In this document: positions 7,874 to 17,086 of the stretch, piece by piece
Numbering within the stretch: the first letter of the stretch is position 1
How the letters are laid out: each line of letters starts with the position of its first letter
Assembly: GCA_964563975.1 (NCBI GenBank)
Contig: CAZLZJ010000007.1
Location: 1 to 57,834, forward strand
Reading direction: 5' to 3'
Source: JAAYJR01 sp964563975
GTDB lineage: Bacteria; Bacteroidota; Bacteroidia; Bacteroidales; Prolixibacteraceae
DNA length: 57,834 bases
The notes under the pieces: generated by a model
Databases searched by the model: none
What the model saw: the letters and a program-made list of their open reading frames with translations, nothing else
Told to the model about the DNA's origin: nothing
Translations under genes and position numbers: made by a program

Positions 7874-9268
7874 TTAATTTACTTCCCGGATTACTTTTCC
7901 ACGGTAATATGAAAAATATATTCCGGTGGCACTTATCAAAGTGAAGCTTGAAAACCCTAATCTGACAGCTTTCAGAAAAAGGTGATCAGGTACTGTATCA
8001 ATAGGGCTGCTGCCCATGATACCGGCAAAGAAAAGTGTTGCTATCGTCATGCTGGTAATCTGCCCGATAACCCTCATCGTACCTGCTGTACCCGAGGCAA
8101 TGCCATATTGGGTTTTATTAACGGTACTCATAATGGTGTTCATATTTGGAGAAGAGAAGAGGGCAAATCCAAATCCAACCCAAATCAGTAATATGACTAT
8201 AAGGGAAAGGGGAGTGGAAGAGTTTAAAAATGCAAAAGCTGCTAGGCCCGTAGTGCAAAGGATCATTCCCGTTGTTGTGAGATAGCGTGGTTGTATCCGA
8301 TCTGAAAGCCTGCCGGTGAAAGGGGAGAAAGTAGCCATAATCAAGGGTTGGGCAATAAGAACTACCCCCGCATCTCTGGGTGTAAGTCCTTTTACTTTTT
8401 GAAGGTAAAGGCTTAATAAAAAAACAATAGCAAATGTTGCGCTATAATTTATAAGTGCAGCCAGGTTAGAAAAGGCAAACAGGCGGTTGTGCGTGAATAG
8501 TTTTGTATTTATAACCGGCATATGGGAGTTACTTTCCATAAACCAAAAGATTATGAGGGCTGTAATTCCACCGGTCATTAGCAGCCAGCCATTTAAAGCG
8601 GGTATCCTTGATGAGCCGTAAACCAGCATTACCAAACCGGGCATATAAAAGGCCGTTCCTTTCAAATCAAGTTTTTTAGCGGTTAATTTTTTACCGGCAT
8701 AAGGTAAGTCGTTACCTAAAAAAAGGAGTGTAATTATAATAATTACAAAACCCAGCATTGAGGATATAATGAAAATTGCCCGCCATCCGAGATATTGTGT
8801 AATGATCCCTCCTGCAAACGGTCCAAAAGCCAATCCCGAGTAAACGGCAGAAACAGAAATCCCTAAAACTCTTCCTCTATGCTGAGGACTGAAAGTTGAA
8901 ACTAATATCGCGGGCCCCGTGGTTCCGGTAAGGGCAGCCCCAATGCCTTGTAAATATCTTGCAAGGATAAGGTGGAGACCGGTACTTGCAAAACTGCATA
9001 AAAATGATGCAACTGTAAATATTATTATTCCTCCTTTAAAAAGTCTTTTAACTCCCGTAAGATCTCCCCACCGGCCGGCAGGCAATAAAAACATTGCAGT
9101 GGCCAATAAAAATGAAGTAACCACCCAGCTGAGAGAAACAGCTCCCAGTCCGAGGCTTTTTTCAATTGACGGCAGGGCAATATTTACTGAGGAGATAAGA
9201 AAAGTACCCATAAACGAGGAGACAGCAACTATGGTAAGTATTGAAATCTGTTTTTTGTTACTTAACAT
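7874..9268 (-). CDS. MFS transporter, DHA2-like drug/metabolite exporter
   Basis: Proton-driven exporter in the inner membrane. The 464-residue protein is strongly hydrophobic with about 14 predicted membrane segments, which fits the DHA2 (EmrB/QacA-like) family. It holds the loop 2-3 motif GRWGDLTGVKRLFKGG, a motif C-like stretch (SGLAFGPFAGGIITQYLGWRAIF) in the first half and a repeat loop GRLSDRIQPR in the second. Upstream partner proteins (EmrA or TolC type) are absent. It precedes the methyltransferase by 12 bases. Confidence 0.85.
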   Translation of the reverse strand: MLSNKKQISILTIVAVSSFMGTFLISSVNIALPSIEKSLGLGAVSLSWVVTSFLLATAMFLLPAGRWGDLTGVKRLFKGGIIIFTVASFLCSFASTGLHLILARYLQGIGAALTGTTGPAILVSTFSPQHRGRVLGISVSAVYSGLAFGPFAGGIITQYLGWRAIFIISSMLGFVIIIITLLFLGNDLPYAGKKLTAKKLDLKGTAFYMPGLVMLVYGSSRIPALNGWLLMTGGITALIIFWFMESNSHMPVINTKLFTHNRLFAFSNLAALINYSATFAIVFLLSLYLQKVKGLTPRDAGVVLIAQPLIMATFSPFTGRLSDRIQPRYLTTTGMILCTTGLAAFAFLNSSTPLSLIVILLIWVGFGFALFSSPNMNTIMSTVNKTQYGIASGTAGTMRVIGQITSMTIATLFFAGIMGSSPIDTVPDHLFLKAVRLGFSSFTLISATGIYFSYYRGKVIREVN

Positions 9269-9293
9269 TCAGATAGATAAAAATTAAAATAAA

Positions 9294-10172
9294 CTAATTT
9301 AATGGTAATTCCCTGGTTTCTTCACGCCCATAACCTGTAATTTTTATAAAACTGTCTGTTAATGTTATCCGGGCATAGGCATTTTCTTTTTCGGTTTCTA
9401 CCATTCCTTTTAAGGTAACGAAATGAATGCTATTTTGTTGACGGTAATCTCCGGTATGATTGTGCCCGTTAATCCACAGCTTTACATTGTTATATTTGTA
9501 TAATATTTTCAATACGTCATCATGATTCCAGAGTGTATGGGCATCAAGCGGAACTAAAGGATAATGGCATAAAAGTATTACTTTTAATCTTTTTCTTTTT
9601 GCTTGTTTAAGTTGTCTTTCCAACCATTTTAACTGTTTATCCCCAATTCCGCCGTTCCATTCATAATGGTTTGGCCCTTTTTCTTCTTTTATTTTAAGAG
9701 TCAGCTCTCCGGCTTTTAATACTTTATTTCGGTCAGGTGAATTAAATGAAATATCGTTACCGTTCAGGAAAATAAATTTCCACCCCTTTTTATTAAAGGA
9801 ATAGTATTCAGAAGAGATGCCCAGCTTACCGGCAACATGTTTAACCCGGTTTTTATCAATTTCATAATCATGATTGCCAATAACATGGTATATTTTATGT
9901 TTAGAATTTGAAAGTATTTTATTTATAAAGTTAAAGCTTGAAAAATCTCTGTCGATCAGGTCGCCTAATCCTGCAACAAATTCAAGGTCATCCTGTAAGT
10001 TAAAGGTGTCGATGCACTCTTTGATTTTATTTGCAGAATTTCTGTAGAAACGGCTGCCCCGCGAGTCGCAATCACAATACTGTGAATCTGCAAAAAGTCC
10101 GAAACTAACCTCACTTACGGGTTTGAAAAAAAATGATGTAATTAATATCATAAAGCAATACAGGTATCTCAT
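9294..10172 (-). CDS. Secreted metallophosphoesterase, ADPRM-like
   Basis: Calcineurin-like phosphoesterase with two-metal chemistry. Motifs are ADSQYCDCD (Asp29 and Gln31), GDLIDRD (about 70-76), GNHDYE (99-104), a histidine in LLCHYPLVP and GHNHTGDY near residue 236. The D-x-Q first motif and the RFYRNSANKI segment match the ADP-ribose/CDP-alcohol diphosphatase (ADPRM) branch, where Gln replaces the common His. A hydrophobic N-terminus suggests secretion to the periplasm. It is the last gene of a minus-strand trio after the DUF1080 lipoprotein (37-base gap). Hydrolysis of a nucleotide diphosphate is a family-based guess. Confidence 0.8.
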   Translation of the reverse strand: MRYLYCFMILITSFFFKPVSEVSFGLFADSQYCDCDSRGSRFYRNSANKIKECIDTFNLQDDLEFVAGLGDLIDRDFSSFNFINKILSNSKHKIYHVIGNHDYEIDKNRVKHVAGKLGISSEYYSFNKKGWKFIFLNGNDISFNSPDRNKVLKAGELTLKIKEEKGPNHYEWNGGIGDKQLKWLERQLKQAKRKRLKVILLCHYPLVPLDAHTLWNHDDVLKILYKYNNVKLWINGHNHTGDYRQQNSIHFVTLKGMVETEKENAYARITLTDSFIKITGYGREETRELPLN

Positions 10173-10209
10173 GCAGTTAATATTAGTAGTGAATTTAAAA
10201 TGCTTTTAG

Positions 10210-10908
10210 TTAAGATTTTATCATAATATTTTTAATGGCTGCCGTAGTTACCCATGAACAAATGCCAAATGGTGTTGACAAGCTTACTTCCGGTCTTATA
10301 TTCAATATTCGTCCTTCTGTCGAAAAGTTAATTATCTCTTCATCATCCACCCAGGCTTTAATTTTGTTGTCAGCCACTTTGAGAGTGATACGGTACCATT
10401 TGTCGTGATCGAATTTTTTTAAGATGCGGGTCTCATTTTCCGAAGCATCGAGCCCGTCGATTATGCTTAATCCGACAACCGGGCCTCCCCAGCCTCCAAC
10501 GATAAGCGAGCAGTATGAATCATCAACAGGAAAGGTAAGCCCGCAAAAGAAGTCGTTGCCGCTGATCTTTTTTGCTTCTAATGATACTTCGTAGTTGTTA
10601 ACCGGGAAATCTCCGGTCCATGTTATTCCGGTACAGCCGTCACCCATACCGAGAATAATATTTCCTTCTGAAATATTAACCGGGCCCTGGGTTCCGAAAT
10701 TAGTTATTTCCCATCCTTCCAGCGATTCACCATCAAACAGGGATTCCCATCCTTCCGGAATAACATCCCGGTTTGTACTTTTAGATTCCTGTTTGCCGGA
10801 ACCAAAATTGCAAGATGTAATCAGGAATATAATTACTGTTAGACGGCAATATTTTTTTGAATAGTTGTATATGGATTTCACTATGGTGAATTGTTTAATT
10901 ACTTTCAA
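10210..10908 (-). CDS. DUF1080 (3-keto-disaccharide hydrolase-like) lipoprotein
   Basis: Secreted lipoprotein with a concanavalin-like beta-sandwich. The N-terminus holds a long basic region, a hydrophobic stretch and a lipobox (ITSC, lipidation on the Cys near residue 33). The DUF1080 hallmark follows: GWESLFDGESLEGWEI near residue 52, then paired beta strands to the C-terminus. Members of this family cleave or bind 3-keto-glycosides or other sugars in Bacteroidota. It overlaps the upstream hydrolase gene by 14 bases, so expression is coupled. Length (232) is typical for a single-domain member. Confidence 0.85.
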   Translation of the reverse strand: MKVIKQFTIVKSIYNYSKKYCRLTVIIFLITSCNFGSGKQESKSTNRDVIPEGWESLFDGESLEGWEITNFGTQGPVNISEGNIILGMGDGCTGITWTGDFPVNNYEVSLEAKKISGNDFFCGLTFPVDDSYCSLIVGGWGGPVVGLSIIDGLDASENETRILKKFDHDKWYRITLKVADNKIKAWVDDEEIINFSTEGRILNIRPEVSLSTPFGICSWVTTAAIKNIMIKS

Positions 10909-12973
10909 AAAATAATTTAATCTCTTTGGTAACCTTGGTGTCTGAAATTACTTCGTTACCACTTTCGTTAATGCAGGTTTTAACTCTTCCGGAGGGTATT
11001 TGTGAGATCAGATCGGGGAGGTCATAATAGAGGAGGCTGCCGGGAACTTTACTGAATGCCTGAACCGGATCATAATGTTTATTGTTAAAAATCTCTTCGG
11101 ATGTTGCCGGCGAATCTACAATGATAATTTTTTTAAATGGGTCCTTAAGTATTGAGTAATGAATAACTTCAGAAACAGTAGTTCCTTGTGCAAGAGCAAA
11201 TAAATCCGGATTGCTGAATCTTTGATCTTCTTTTATAAATTGTATCAGCAGGTCAAATGCTTCAGTTTTTATTCCGGTTATACTTTTTCCAACAAGGTTT
11301 GCCCCGAAAGTATAATTGAAAGGCACTCCTTTTATTATCCCATCTCCACTGAATTCCGGGTCATGCAGTTCACCGGTTCCCGGTAAATCAGCCGATATTA
11401 CTGCAAATCCTGAATTTACCAGTTCCTCCAACAGATTTTGTTTTAAAATAGTCTCTTTTCCTTCAGGATGCAACCAGATCACTACTTTTTTTATGGGCTT
11501 CGGCTGCTCTTTTTTTGCAATATAAACCGGAAGGAGAAAATCGGCGTGATCATTTTCAAGAAAATATTTTTCCACTTCATAATTTGCTTCAGGAGTTAGT
11601 TTACCTGTATATACTGCAGCTGTCAGTTTCCGGTTAAAGTCTATTCCTGCAGTTTCTGCAAGGGTTTTTTTGAGAGATTTTCCGGAAAACTTTTTTCCGG
11701 GGAAATATTTTTTATTCAGATCATAGATAGTTACTCCTCCGAGTGAGGATCCTATCTGTCCGGTAGATGTAACAAACAGCTCTTCAACGGAAAATGGTTT
11801 TACCTCTTCGTCGTTATTGTCACCCGGGAGATTAAGGTGTTTTTGAAAGAATGCATAGACCGTTTCCCTGTTGTTTTTTGTCGATTCATGTACTCCAAGG
11901 TCTTCCGTCATTTCCAGATTGTCCGGTTTACCTAAGGCTGTGTATGATTTTTTTGCTTCGGCATATGTTTCCCTGGCTCCCTGAATACTGAAAAAATCGT
12001 GTGTGGTTGTAACCAGAAGGGTCGGCTTTGGTGCTCTTATATGGATAAAGTCAGGATGGTCAAATTTTTTTGATATGGCATTATAAGGATTTTGTTCGGC
12101 ATCCTGAGGTCCTATCGACTGGAGTAATCTCTTGAAATTAGTTATATAACATTCAGGAGCTGCTGCATAAATACGTTCGTCGCAGGCAGCTATCATTGCC
12201 GATTGAGTACCACCTCCTGAACGTCCTGTTATTCCTACTCTTTTCATGTCAACTTCATCTCTGGTTTCAAGATAGTCAATGGCCCTGATACCGTCCCATA
12301 TAAAATAGTCGCTGAGGGAAGTCCCTGTAAGAAGGGTTTGTATTCCTGCATAGGAATGCTCTCTTGTAGGACCGCCAACCTCCGATTTTCCCGTGTTGCC
12401 GTCAAGGTACTGGAGCCGCTCTCCCTGTCCGGGGGGATCAAATGTAAAGACAATAAAGCCCTTATTTACAAGGTTTATTATTACTTTTTGATATGCATTG
12501 CTTCTAAAACCTAAGTCAGAATGCCCACAAACATATATAACCGCGGGAGCAGGCTTTTCTCTTTTTTTAGGAATGAACATGCAGGCAGTGACAAAAAAAT
12601 CAGGATGAGATTCAAATAAAACTTTTTCCACTGTAAAAGTTTCCCTTTCTAATTTTCCTGTTATCTTGCTGTTAAGGGGAGTCTTCTGAAATTTATCCAA
12701 TGAATTGCACAATACTGATTTTGCCGCTTTTTGATAATTTATCCACTCTGTTTTGCTGTTAAGACCTGCAATATAACCTGCCCGCTCATTTAGCAGTGCA
12801 GATGCTTCATTAAAGATGATATTGTATAAAGCTCTGTGATTATCCTGAGTTGTAATCCATTGACGCTTTCTTCCTGAAGTTGTGTGGAAAGCTGAGTTTT
12901 TATTGTCCTGTGAATAAACCGGACTGCTAAACAGCAGGGTTTGTATAAGGGTAATGAGAATAATTTTTTTCAT
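10895..12973 (-). CDS. Secreted two-domain alpha/beta hydrolase (acetylxylan-esterase-like)
   Basis: Probable carbohydrate esterase or related periplasmic hydrolase. A signal peptide (ends near SPVYSQD) precedes a first alpha/beta-hydrolase domain with a complete triad: Ser252 in GRSGGG, Asp326 in TTTHDFF and His362 in GVHES. A second alpha/beta-like domain (about 480-690) repeats the core strand order, but its nucleophile elbow reads AQGTT (595-599), so it lacks the serine and looks inactive. It is the first gene of the minus-strand trio with the DUF1080 lipoprotein and the phosphoesterase. The natural substrate is unknown. Confidence 0.82.
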   Translation of the reverse strand: MKKIILITLIQTLLFSSPVYSQDNKNSAFHTTSGRKRQWITTQDNHRALYNIIFNEASALLNERAGYIAGLNSKTEWINYQKAAKSVLCNSLDKFQKTPLNSKITGKLERETFTVEKVLFESHPDFFVTACMFIPKKREKPAPAVIYVCGHSDLGFRSNAYQKVIINLVNKGFIVFTFDPPGQGERLQYLDGNTGKSEVGGPTREHSYAGIQTLLTGTSLSDYFIWDGIRAIDYLETRDEVDMKRVGITGRSGGGTQSAMIAACDERIYAAAPECYITNFKRLLQSIGPQDAEQNPYNAISKKFDHPDFIHIRAPKPTLLVTTTHDFFSIQGARETYAEAKKSYTALGKPDNLEMTEDLGVHESTKNNRETVYAFFQKHLNLPGDNNDEEVKPFSVEELFVTSTGQIGSSLGGVTIYDLNKKYFPGKKFSGKSLKKTLAETAGIDFNRKLTAAVYTGKLTPEANYEVEKYFLENDHADFLLPVYIAKKEQPKPIKKVVIWLHPEGKETILKQNLLEELVNSGFAVISADLPGTGELHDPEFSGDGIIKGVPFNYTFGANLVGKSITGIKTEAFDLLIQFIKEDQRFSNPDLFALAQGTTVSEVIHYSILKDPFKKIIIVDSPATSEEIFNNKHYDPVQAFSKVPGSLLYYDLPDLISQIPSGRVKTCINESGNEVISDTKVTKEIKLFFESN

Positions 12974-13279
12974 TTGTTTAAAATTAAAAGTTTTAAAAGT
13001 ATCGGACAGCCTGTCCCGAATTTGGTTGGGAGTACTTGCATGATTTTTATCGTGGTCTTTTGTCCCGGCTTTAATTGGGATGTATATTTCATATTGATCG
13101 TTTTAGCAGCCACATAATATATAACAGGAAGCAAAGTTATTTAATTTTATTTTTCAGTCAAGGTTTTTTATCTCTACTCCTGTGGCTTTGTGATATTTTT
13201 CAAAGATATAACATAGTCTGTCTCTATTTTTAATAATATCCCGGGTTTTATTTTAACAGGAATAGTAATTTTTTTGAGT
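12974..13279. other. 306-base intergenic region with a short palindrome
   Basis: Between queA (ends 13280) and the hydrolase start at 12973, both on the minus strand. A 6-base inverted repeat with a one-base centre (GGACAG-C-CTGTCC, 13004-13016) lies about 30 bases upstream of the hydrolase start and could be an operator. A minus-strand frame at 13174-13374 that overlaps the queA end is probably chance. I see no RNA gene or strong terminator. Confidence 0.4.
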
Positions 13280-14494
13280 TTACTCTTTAAGATAGAGGTT
13301 GCAATCGCCATAGCTGAGAAAACGGAATTTTTCAGTAAGGGCAAAATTATAGACTTTTTTCCAGTCATTTCCAAGAAAGGCGCTTACCAAAAGAAGCAAT
13401 GTACTGGCAGGAAGATGAAAATTGGTAACCATACCTTTTGTAAGTTTGAAATCGTATCCCGGTACGATCATTATATCTGTAGAGAAATTTATTACTTCCC
13501 TGCCTGTTTTTTCGAGACAGTTAAGTATATTTTCAAGTGATTTTGAGGTATCTGCAATATCTGTCTTTTCATATGGTTCCCATTGTGAAATATGCAGATT
13601 TTGATCATTTAAAAGTTGCGTTTCTTTTTTTAATCCAAGCCAAAAGAGGCTTTCGACAGAACGTACCGTGGTAGTTCCCACAGCAATCGGCTTGTTTTTT
13701 TCATATAGTAATTTTTCTATAACATATTTACTTATTGACACTTTTTCAGTATGCATTTTATGTACTCCTATAGTATTGGTTTTAACAGGTTTGAAGGTGC
13801 CGGCTCCAACATGGAGCGTTATTTCGTATAACCGGACACTCTTTTCTTTAAGTTTGTCAAGAGTACTGTTTGTAAAATGGAGCCCTGCAGTTGGCGCTGC
13901 AACCGAACCGTTTAGTTTTGCATAAACGGTTTGGTAATTCTCTTCATCCGAAGGTTCTGTATCTCGTTTCAGATATGGCGGTATTGGAAGCACCCCTGCA
14001 GTTTCAATGATTTCTGCAAAAGGGCTGTCTCCCCCCCAACTGAATTCAATGGCTTGGGAATTGTCTGCCACTGCTTTTTTACATGCCTGAAGAGTAATGG
14101 TTTTTTTGTTGATTTCAATCTCTTTTTCAAGCACTTCATTTTTCCATTTTTTTGAATTTCCGATCAGGCATTTCCAGACTGTTTTCCCTTTTTCGGAAAA
14201 TGCAAGCTGATGATCAGATGGTTGAAGAGGTTCAAGGCAGAATATTTCAATAGTTGCTCCTGACTTTTTTTTGAACAGAATCCTGGCATGTATAACTTTT
14301 GTATTATTGAAGATCATCAGGGATTTGGCAGGAATGTAATTGTCAATATTTCTGAAAATATCTTTTTTTATAACTCCGTTAGACCAGATTAGTAATTTTG
14401 AATCACTCCGTTTTGATGCAGGGTATTTTGCAATATACTCTTCAGGTAAGGGGTAGATGAAATCTTTAATTTTGATATTTTTATAATCCGGCAA
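13280..14494 (-). CDS. queA: S-adenosylmethionine:tRNA ribosyltransferase-isomerase
   Basis: Transfers the ribosyl part of SAM to 7-aminomethyl-7-deazaguanine in tRNA to make epoxyqueuosine. Family motifs include FIYPLPEEYIAKYPASKR at the N-terminus, the MIFNNTKVIHARI strand, AAPTAGLHFT, LHVGAGTFKPV and the C-terminal TNFHLPASTLLLLVSAF. At 404 residues it is longer than E. coli QueA (about 356), and Bacteroidota versions commonly carry extra loops. It is a single gene here, divergent from the DUF2027/Smr gene, with 84 bases between them. Confidence 0.95.
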   Translation of the reverse strand: MPDYKNIKIKDFIYPLPEEYIAKYPASKRSDSKLLIWSNGVIKKDIFRNIDNYIPAKSLMIFNNTKVIHARILFKKKSGATIEIFCLEPLQPSDHQLAFSEKGKTVWKCLIGNSKKWKNEVLEKEIEINKKTITLQACKKAVADNSQAIEFSWGGDSPFAEIIETAGVLPIPPYLKRDTEPSDEENYQTVYAKLNGSVAAPTAGLHFTNSTLDKLKEKSVRLYEITLHVGAGTFKPVKTNTIGVHKMHTEKVSISKYVIEKLLYEKNKPIAVGTTTVRSVESLFWLGLKKETQLLNDQNLHISQWEPYEKTDIADTSKSLENILNCLEKTGREVINFSTDIMIVPGYDFKLTKGMVTNFHLPASTLLLLVSAFLGNDWKKVYNFALTEKFRFLSYGDCNLYLKE

Positions 14495-14555
14495 TTGTAT
14501 ATAATATTAATTAAGAATGCAAAATTAATTTAAAAAATGAATTCACAGATTATAC

Positions 14556-14563
14556 TATTTTTG
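14556..14563 (+). promoter_or_regulatory. Putative -7 box for the DUF2027/Smr gene
   Basis: TATTTTTG matches the Bacteroidota TAnnTTTG -7 consensus and lies 15 bases before the ATG at 14579, giving a very short leader. No good -33 element is visible. Confidence 0.45.
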
Positions 14564-14578
14564 TAAAAAATAAAGCAA

Positions 14579-15616
14579 ATGATAAAGATTGGCGATAAGG
14601 TAAAATTTTTGGATGATGTTGGTGGTGGAATTGTCAAAGGATTTATTGGCAAGAATATGGCAAATGTGGAAAATGAAGACGGATTTGAAATTCCATATCC
14701 GGTTTCAATGTTAATAAATGTAGATGACCCTTTGCTTACAAGAGAAAGCAGCAAAAAGGAAGAGATAGTGCAGCCGGAAGTTGTCGAAACAGTTAGTAAG
14801 AGAGATTCCGGAGGTATGATATTGGAAGGCAGGGATTCTCCTGATTTTTATTTTTGCTTCGTTCCTTATGATCCTCAAAAGCCATTGGAACGCGATATTG
14901 AACTTTTTTTTATAAACGATAGCAATTATAACTTATTGGTAAGGTATGCACATTTAAAAGAGAGATCATTTCAAACTTTATTTTATGGCAAAATAGTATC
15001 AAACTCTAAAATATTGCTTGAAAGTATTGGACAAAATGATCTTGCGGACTTACCCGAATATATTTTTCAGGTTATTTATTTTCGAGATGATGAGACAGAT
15101 TGGAGGCAACCTTTTTCACAAAAAATCAGAATCTCCCCGGTTAAGTTTTACAAAGAGAGTAGTTATCAGTTTTATGATTTTTTGGGGCAAAAGGCCTTGG
15201 TTTTGAGAGTTACGGAGAATATTTTGCAGGGTGAGCCGTATAAACTTACTGATGAAGATTTTAAAAAAGTATTAAAAGATAAAGAGATCAGGCAGGAAAA
15301 AAAGGTGTTTCAGGTTAAAAAAGTTCCTGAAATAATTGAGATAGATCTGCATATCAATGAGCTTATTGACAATACGGCCGGCTTGAGCAATAAGGATATA
15401 CTTGACATACAGATTAATAAGGTAGAGCAGGAGATGAGGTCTGCTATTCCTTCTGCATCAAAGCGAATTGTATTTATTCATGGAGTGGGGCAAGGAATCT
15501 TAAAACAGGAGATATCAAAATTATTGAAAAAAAAATTTCCAAAATACTCTTTTCATGATGCCTCATTTAAAGAGTATGGATATGGTGCCACAATGGTTAT
15601 TCTTAAAAAAAAGTAA
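14579..15616 (+). CDS. DUF2027 and Smr-domain protein
   Basis: Two-part protein found mainly in Bacteroidota. The N-terminal part (MIKIGDKVKFLDDVGGGIV) is the DUF2027 opening, a small barrel like those that bind nucleic acid. The middle (about 80-250) is beta-rich. The C-terminal 90 residues are an Smr domain with IEIDLHINEL in place of the usual LDLHG and a good HGVGQGILK loop. Smr domains bind or nick DNA or RNA and occur in MutS2 and ribosome-rescue factors, but here the DLHI form lacks the usual glycine. The RNase P RNA gene starts 20 bases after its stop codon. Confidence 0.82.
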   Translation: MIKIGDKVKFLDDVGGGIVKGFIGKNMANVENEDGFEIPYPVSMLINVDDPLLTRESSKKEEIVQPEVVETVSKRDSGGMILEGRDSPDFYFCFVPYDPQKPLERDIELFFINDSNYNLLVRYAHLKERSFQTLFYGKIVSNSKILLESIGQNDLADLPEYIFQVIYFRDDETDWRQPFSQKIRISPVKFYKESSYQFYDFLGQKALVLRVTENILQGEPYKLTDEDFKKVLKDKEIRQEKKVFQVKKVPEIIEIDLHINELIDNTAGLSNKDILDIQINKVEQEMRSAIPSASKRIVFIHGVGQGILKQEISKLLKKKFPKYSFHDASFKEYGYGATMVILKKK

Positions 15617-15624
15617 TTATTTAT

Positions 15625-15632
15625 TATCTTTG
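15625..15632 (+). promoter_or_regulatory. -7 promoter box of the RNase P RNA gene
   Basis: TATCTTTG fits the TAnnTTTG -7 consensus exactly and ends four bases before the predicted 5' end of the RNase P RNA at 15636, the spacing expected of a Bacteroidota promoter. The -33 region would lie inside the last codons of the Smr gene and is weak (TTAA at the expected place). Confidence 0.7.
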
Positions 15633-15635
15633 TAT

Positions 15636-16038
15636 GGGCAGGCTGCTTTATCGCCTTGATTTTTATCAGGGAGGAAAGTCCGGGCAACACAGGGCACCGT
15701 GCTTCCTAACGGGAAGATCTCTGAAAGGGGATATCAACGTAACAGAAAATAACCACCTTGATATGGCTGCGGTCATACAGGGAAAGGGTGAAAAGGCGGG
15801 GTAAGAGCCCACCGGTGTTTGTGGCGACACAGACAGCCGTACGCCTCACGGGTTGCAAAGCCAAATATATCCTGATTTTTATTGCGTTGCAGTAAAGCGA
15901 AGCGGCCCGTTTCGTTTCCGGATATCCGGAAATCAGGAGGGGTAGGCTGCAGGATCAAAGTAGTGATATTTTGACAAGACAGATGATAGAGGTCCCGGAA
16001 TTTCCGGGATTACAGAACCCGGCTTACAGGCCTGCCCT
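15636..16038 (+). ncRNA. rnpB: RNase P RNA, bacterial class A
   Basis: Catalytic RNA that removes the 5' leader of tRNA precursors. Conserved elements are GAGGAAAGTCCGGGC at 15671-15685, GGTAAGAGCCCACCGG near 15799 and the 3' block ACAGAACCCGGCTTA at 16012-16026. The ends pair as helix P1 (GGGCAGGC at 15636-15643 with GCCTGCCC at 16030-16037), and a run of seven T follows at 16038-16044, so P1 plus U-tract probably also ends transcription. Its 3' end overlaps the last codons of the convergent epimerase gene by 14 bases. Length of about 400 is normal. Confidence 0.95.
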
Positions 16039-17079
16039 TTTTTTATAAATATTTATATACCAGTGCACGAATTTTTTAATTCCCATTTCTATCGGGGTAT
16101 TTGAAGAGTATCCAAAATCATTTTGAAGTTCTTTCATATCGGCAAATGTTTTATATACATCGCCGGGCTGCATCTCATAGAACTCTTTTATTGCCTTTTT
16201 CTTTAGCTCTTTTTCGATTACTTCAATAAAATCAAGTAATTTGACAGGTGAGGAGTTGCCTATATTATATATTTTATGCGGGGGGGTTGTTTTTTCCATA
16301 AGAAGAGGTTGGGCAGGTTCAGGGGAGGGAGAACTTTCCAGTACTTTTACCACTCCTTCAACTATGTCGTCAATATATGTGAAATCGCGATATAGATCTC
16401 CTTTGTTAAATACTTTCACCGGCCTGCCTTCAAAAATAGATTCTGTAAAAAGGAAACAGGCCATATCCGGTCTTCCCCATGGCCCGTAAACAGTAAAAAA
16501 ACGCAGTCCTGTTGCAGCTATTCCATATAGGTGGCTATATGTATAAGCCATTAATTCATTGCTTATTTTTGTTGCTGCATAAAGGCTTACAGGCTTATCG
16601 ACCCTGTCGCCGACAGATAGCGGCATTTTTATATTGTTACCATAAACACTTGAGGAGCTTGCATAAACCAAGTGTTTTATTTTATGATGCCTGCAGCACT
16701 CAAGGATATTAAGGAACCCGTAAATGTTGCTGTTTATATATGTATGGGGATTTTCAATACTGTGGCGCACTCCGGCCTGTGCAGCCAAATTGCATACAAT
16801 ATCAAATTGTTCAGCATTGAATAAGTTGTCAAGTTGTTCTCTATCCTCAAGATTCATTTTAATAAATGTATAGTCAGGATATTTACTGCTTACAATTATA
16901 GTATTATTGTGATTATCAGAATAGTTAACTCCTGCCTCTTTTAGTCTTGCATATTTTAGTTTTGGAGAATAGTAATCATTTAAGTTGTCAATTCCGACCA
17001 CCTTATAACCTTTTTCCATAAGTTTGTTGACTATATGAAATCCAATAAAACCTGCCGATCCTGTAACTAATATCTTCAT
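16024..17079 (-). CDS. UDP-glucuronate 4-epimerase-like NAD-dependent epimerase
   Basis: Extended short-chain dehydrogenase acting on a nucleotide sugar, probably UDP-glucuronate to UDP-galacturonate for surface polysaccharide. Residues 5-13 hold the NAD loop (GSAGFIGFH), followed by the NLAAQAGVRHSIENP segment, the YAATK active site (Tyr and Lys four apart) and LRFFTVYGPWGRPDMA, the last two typical of the CapI/LspL-type 4-epimerases. Length of 351 is standard. It sits 7 bases after cysNC and ends that operon. Its final six codons are antisense to the 3' strand of rnpB. Confidence 0.88.
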   Translation of the reverse strand: MKILVTGSAGFIGFHIVNKLMEKGYKVVGIDNLNDYYSPKLKYARLKEAGVNYSDNHNNTIIVSSKYPDYTFIKMNLEDREQLDNLFNAEQFDIVCNLAAQAGVRHSIENPHTYINSNIYGFLNILECCRHHKIKHLVYASSSSVYGNNIKMPLSVGDRVDKPVSLYAATKISNELMAYTYSHLYGIAATGLRFFTVYGPWGRPDMACFLFTESIFEGRPVKVFNKGDLYRDFTYIDDIVEGVVKVLESSPSPEPAQPLLMEKTTPPHKIYNIGNSSPVKLLDFIEVIEKELKKKAIKEFYEMQPGDVYKTFADMKELQNDFGYSSNTPIEMGIKKFVHWYINIYKKRAGL

Positions 17080-17086
17080 GGTTTTT

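Noticed and set aside
13174..13374. Minus-strand 66-residue ORF at the queA 3' end
   Set aside because: Half of it overlaps queA in another frame, and the rest shows no motif or start signal.
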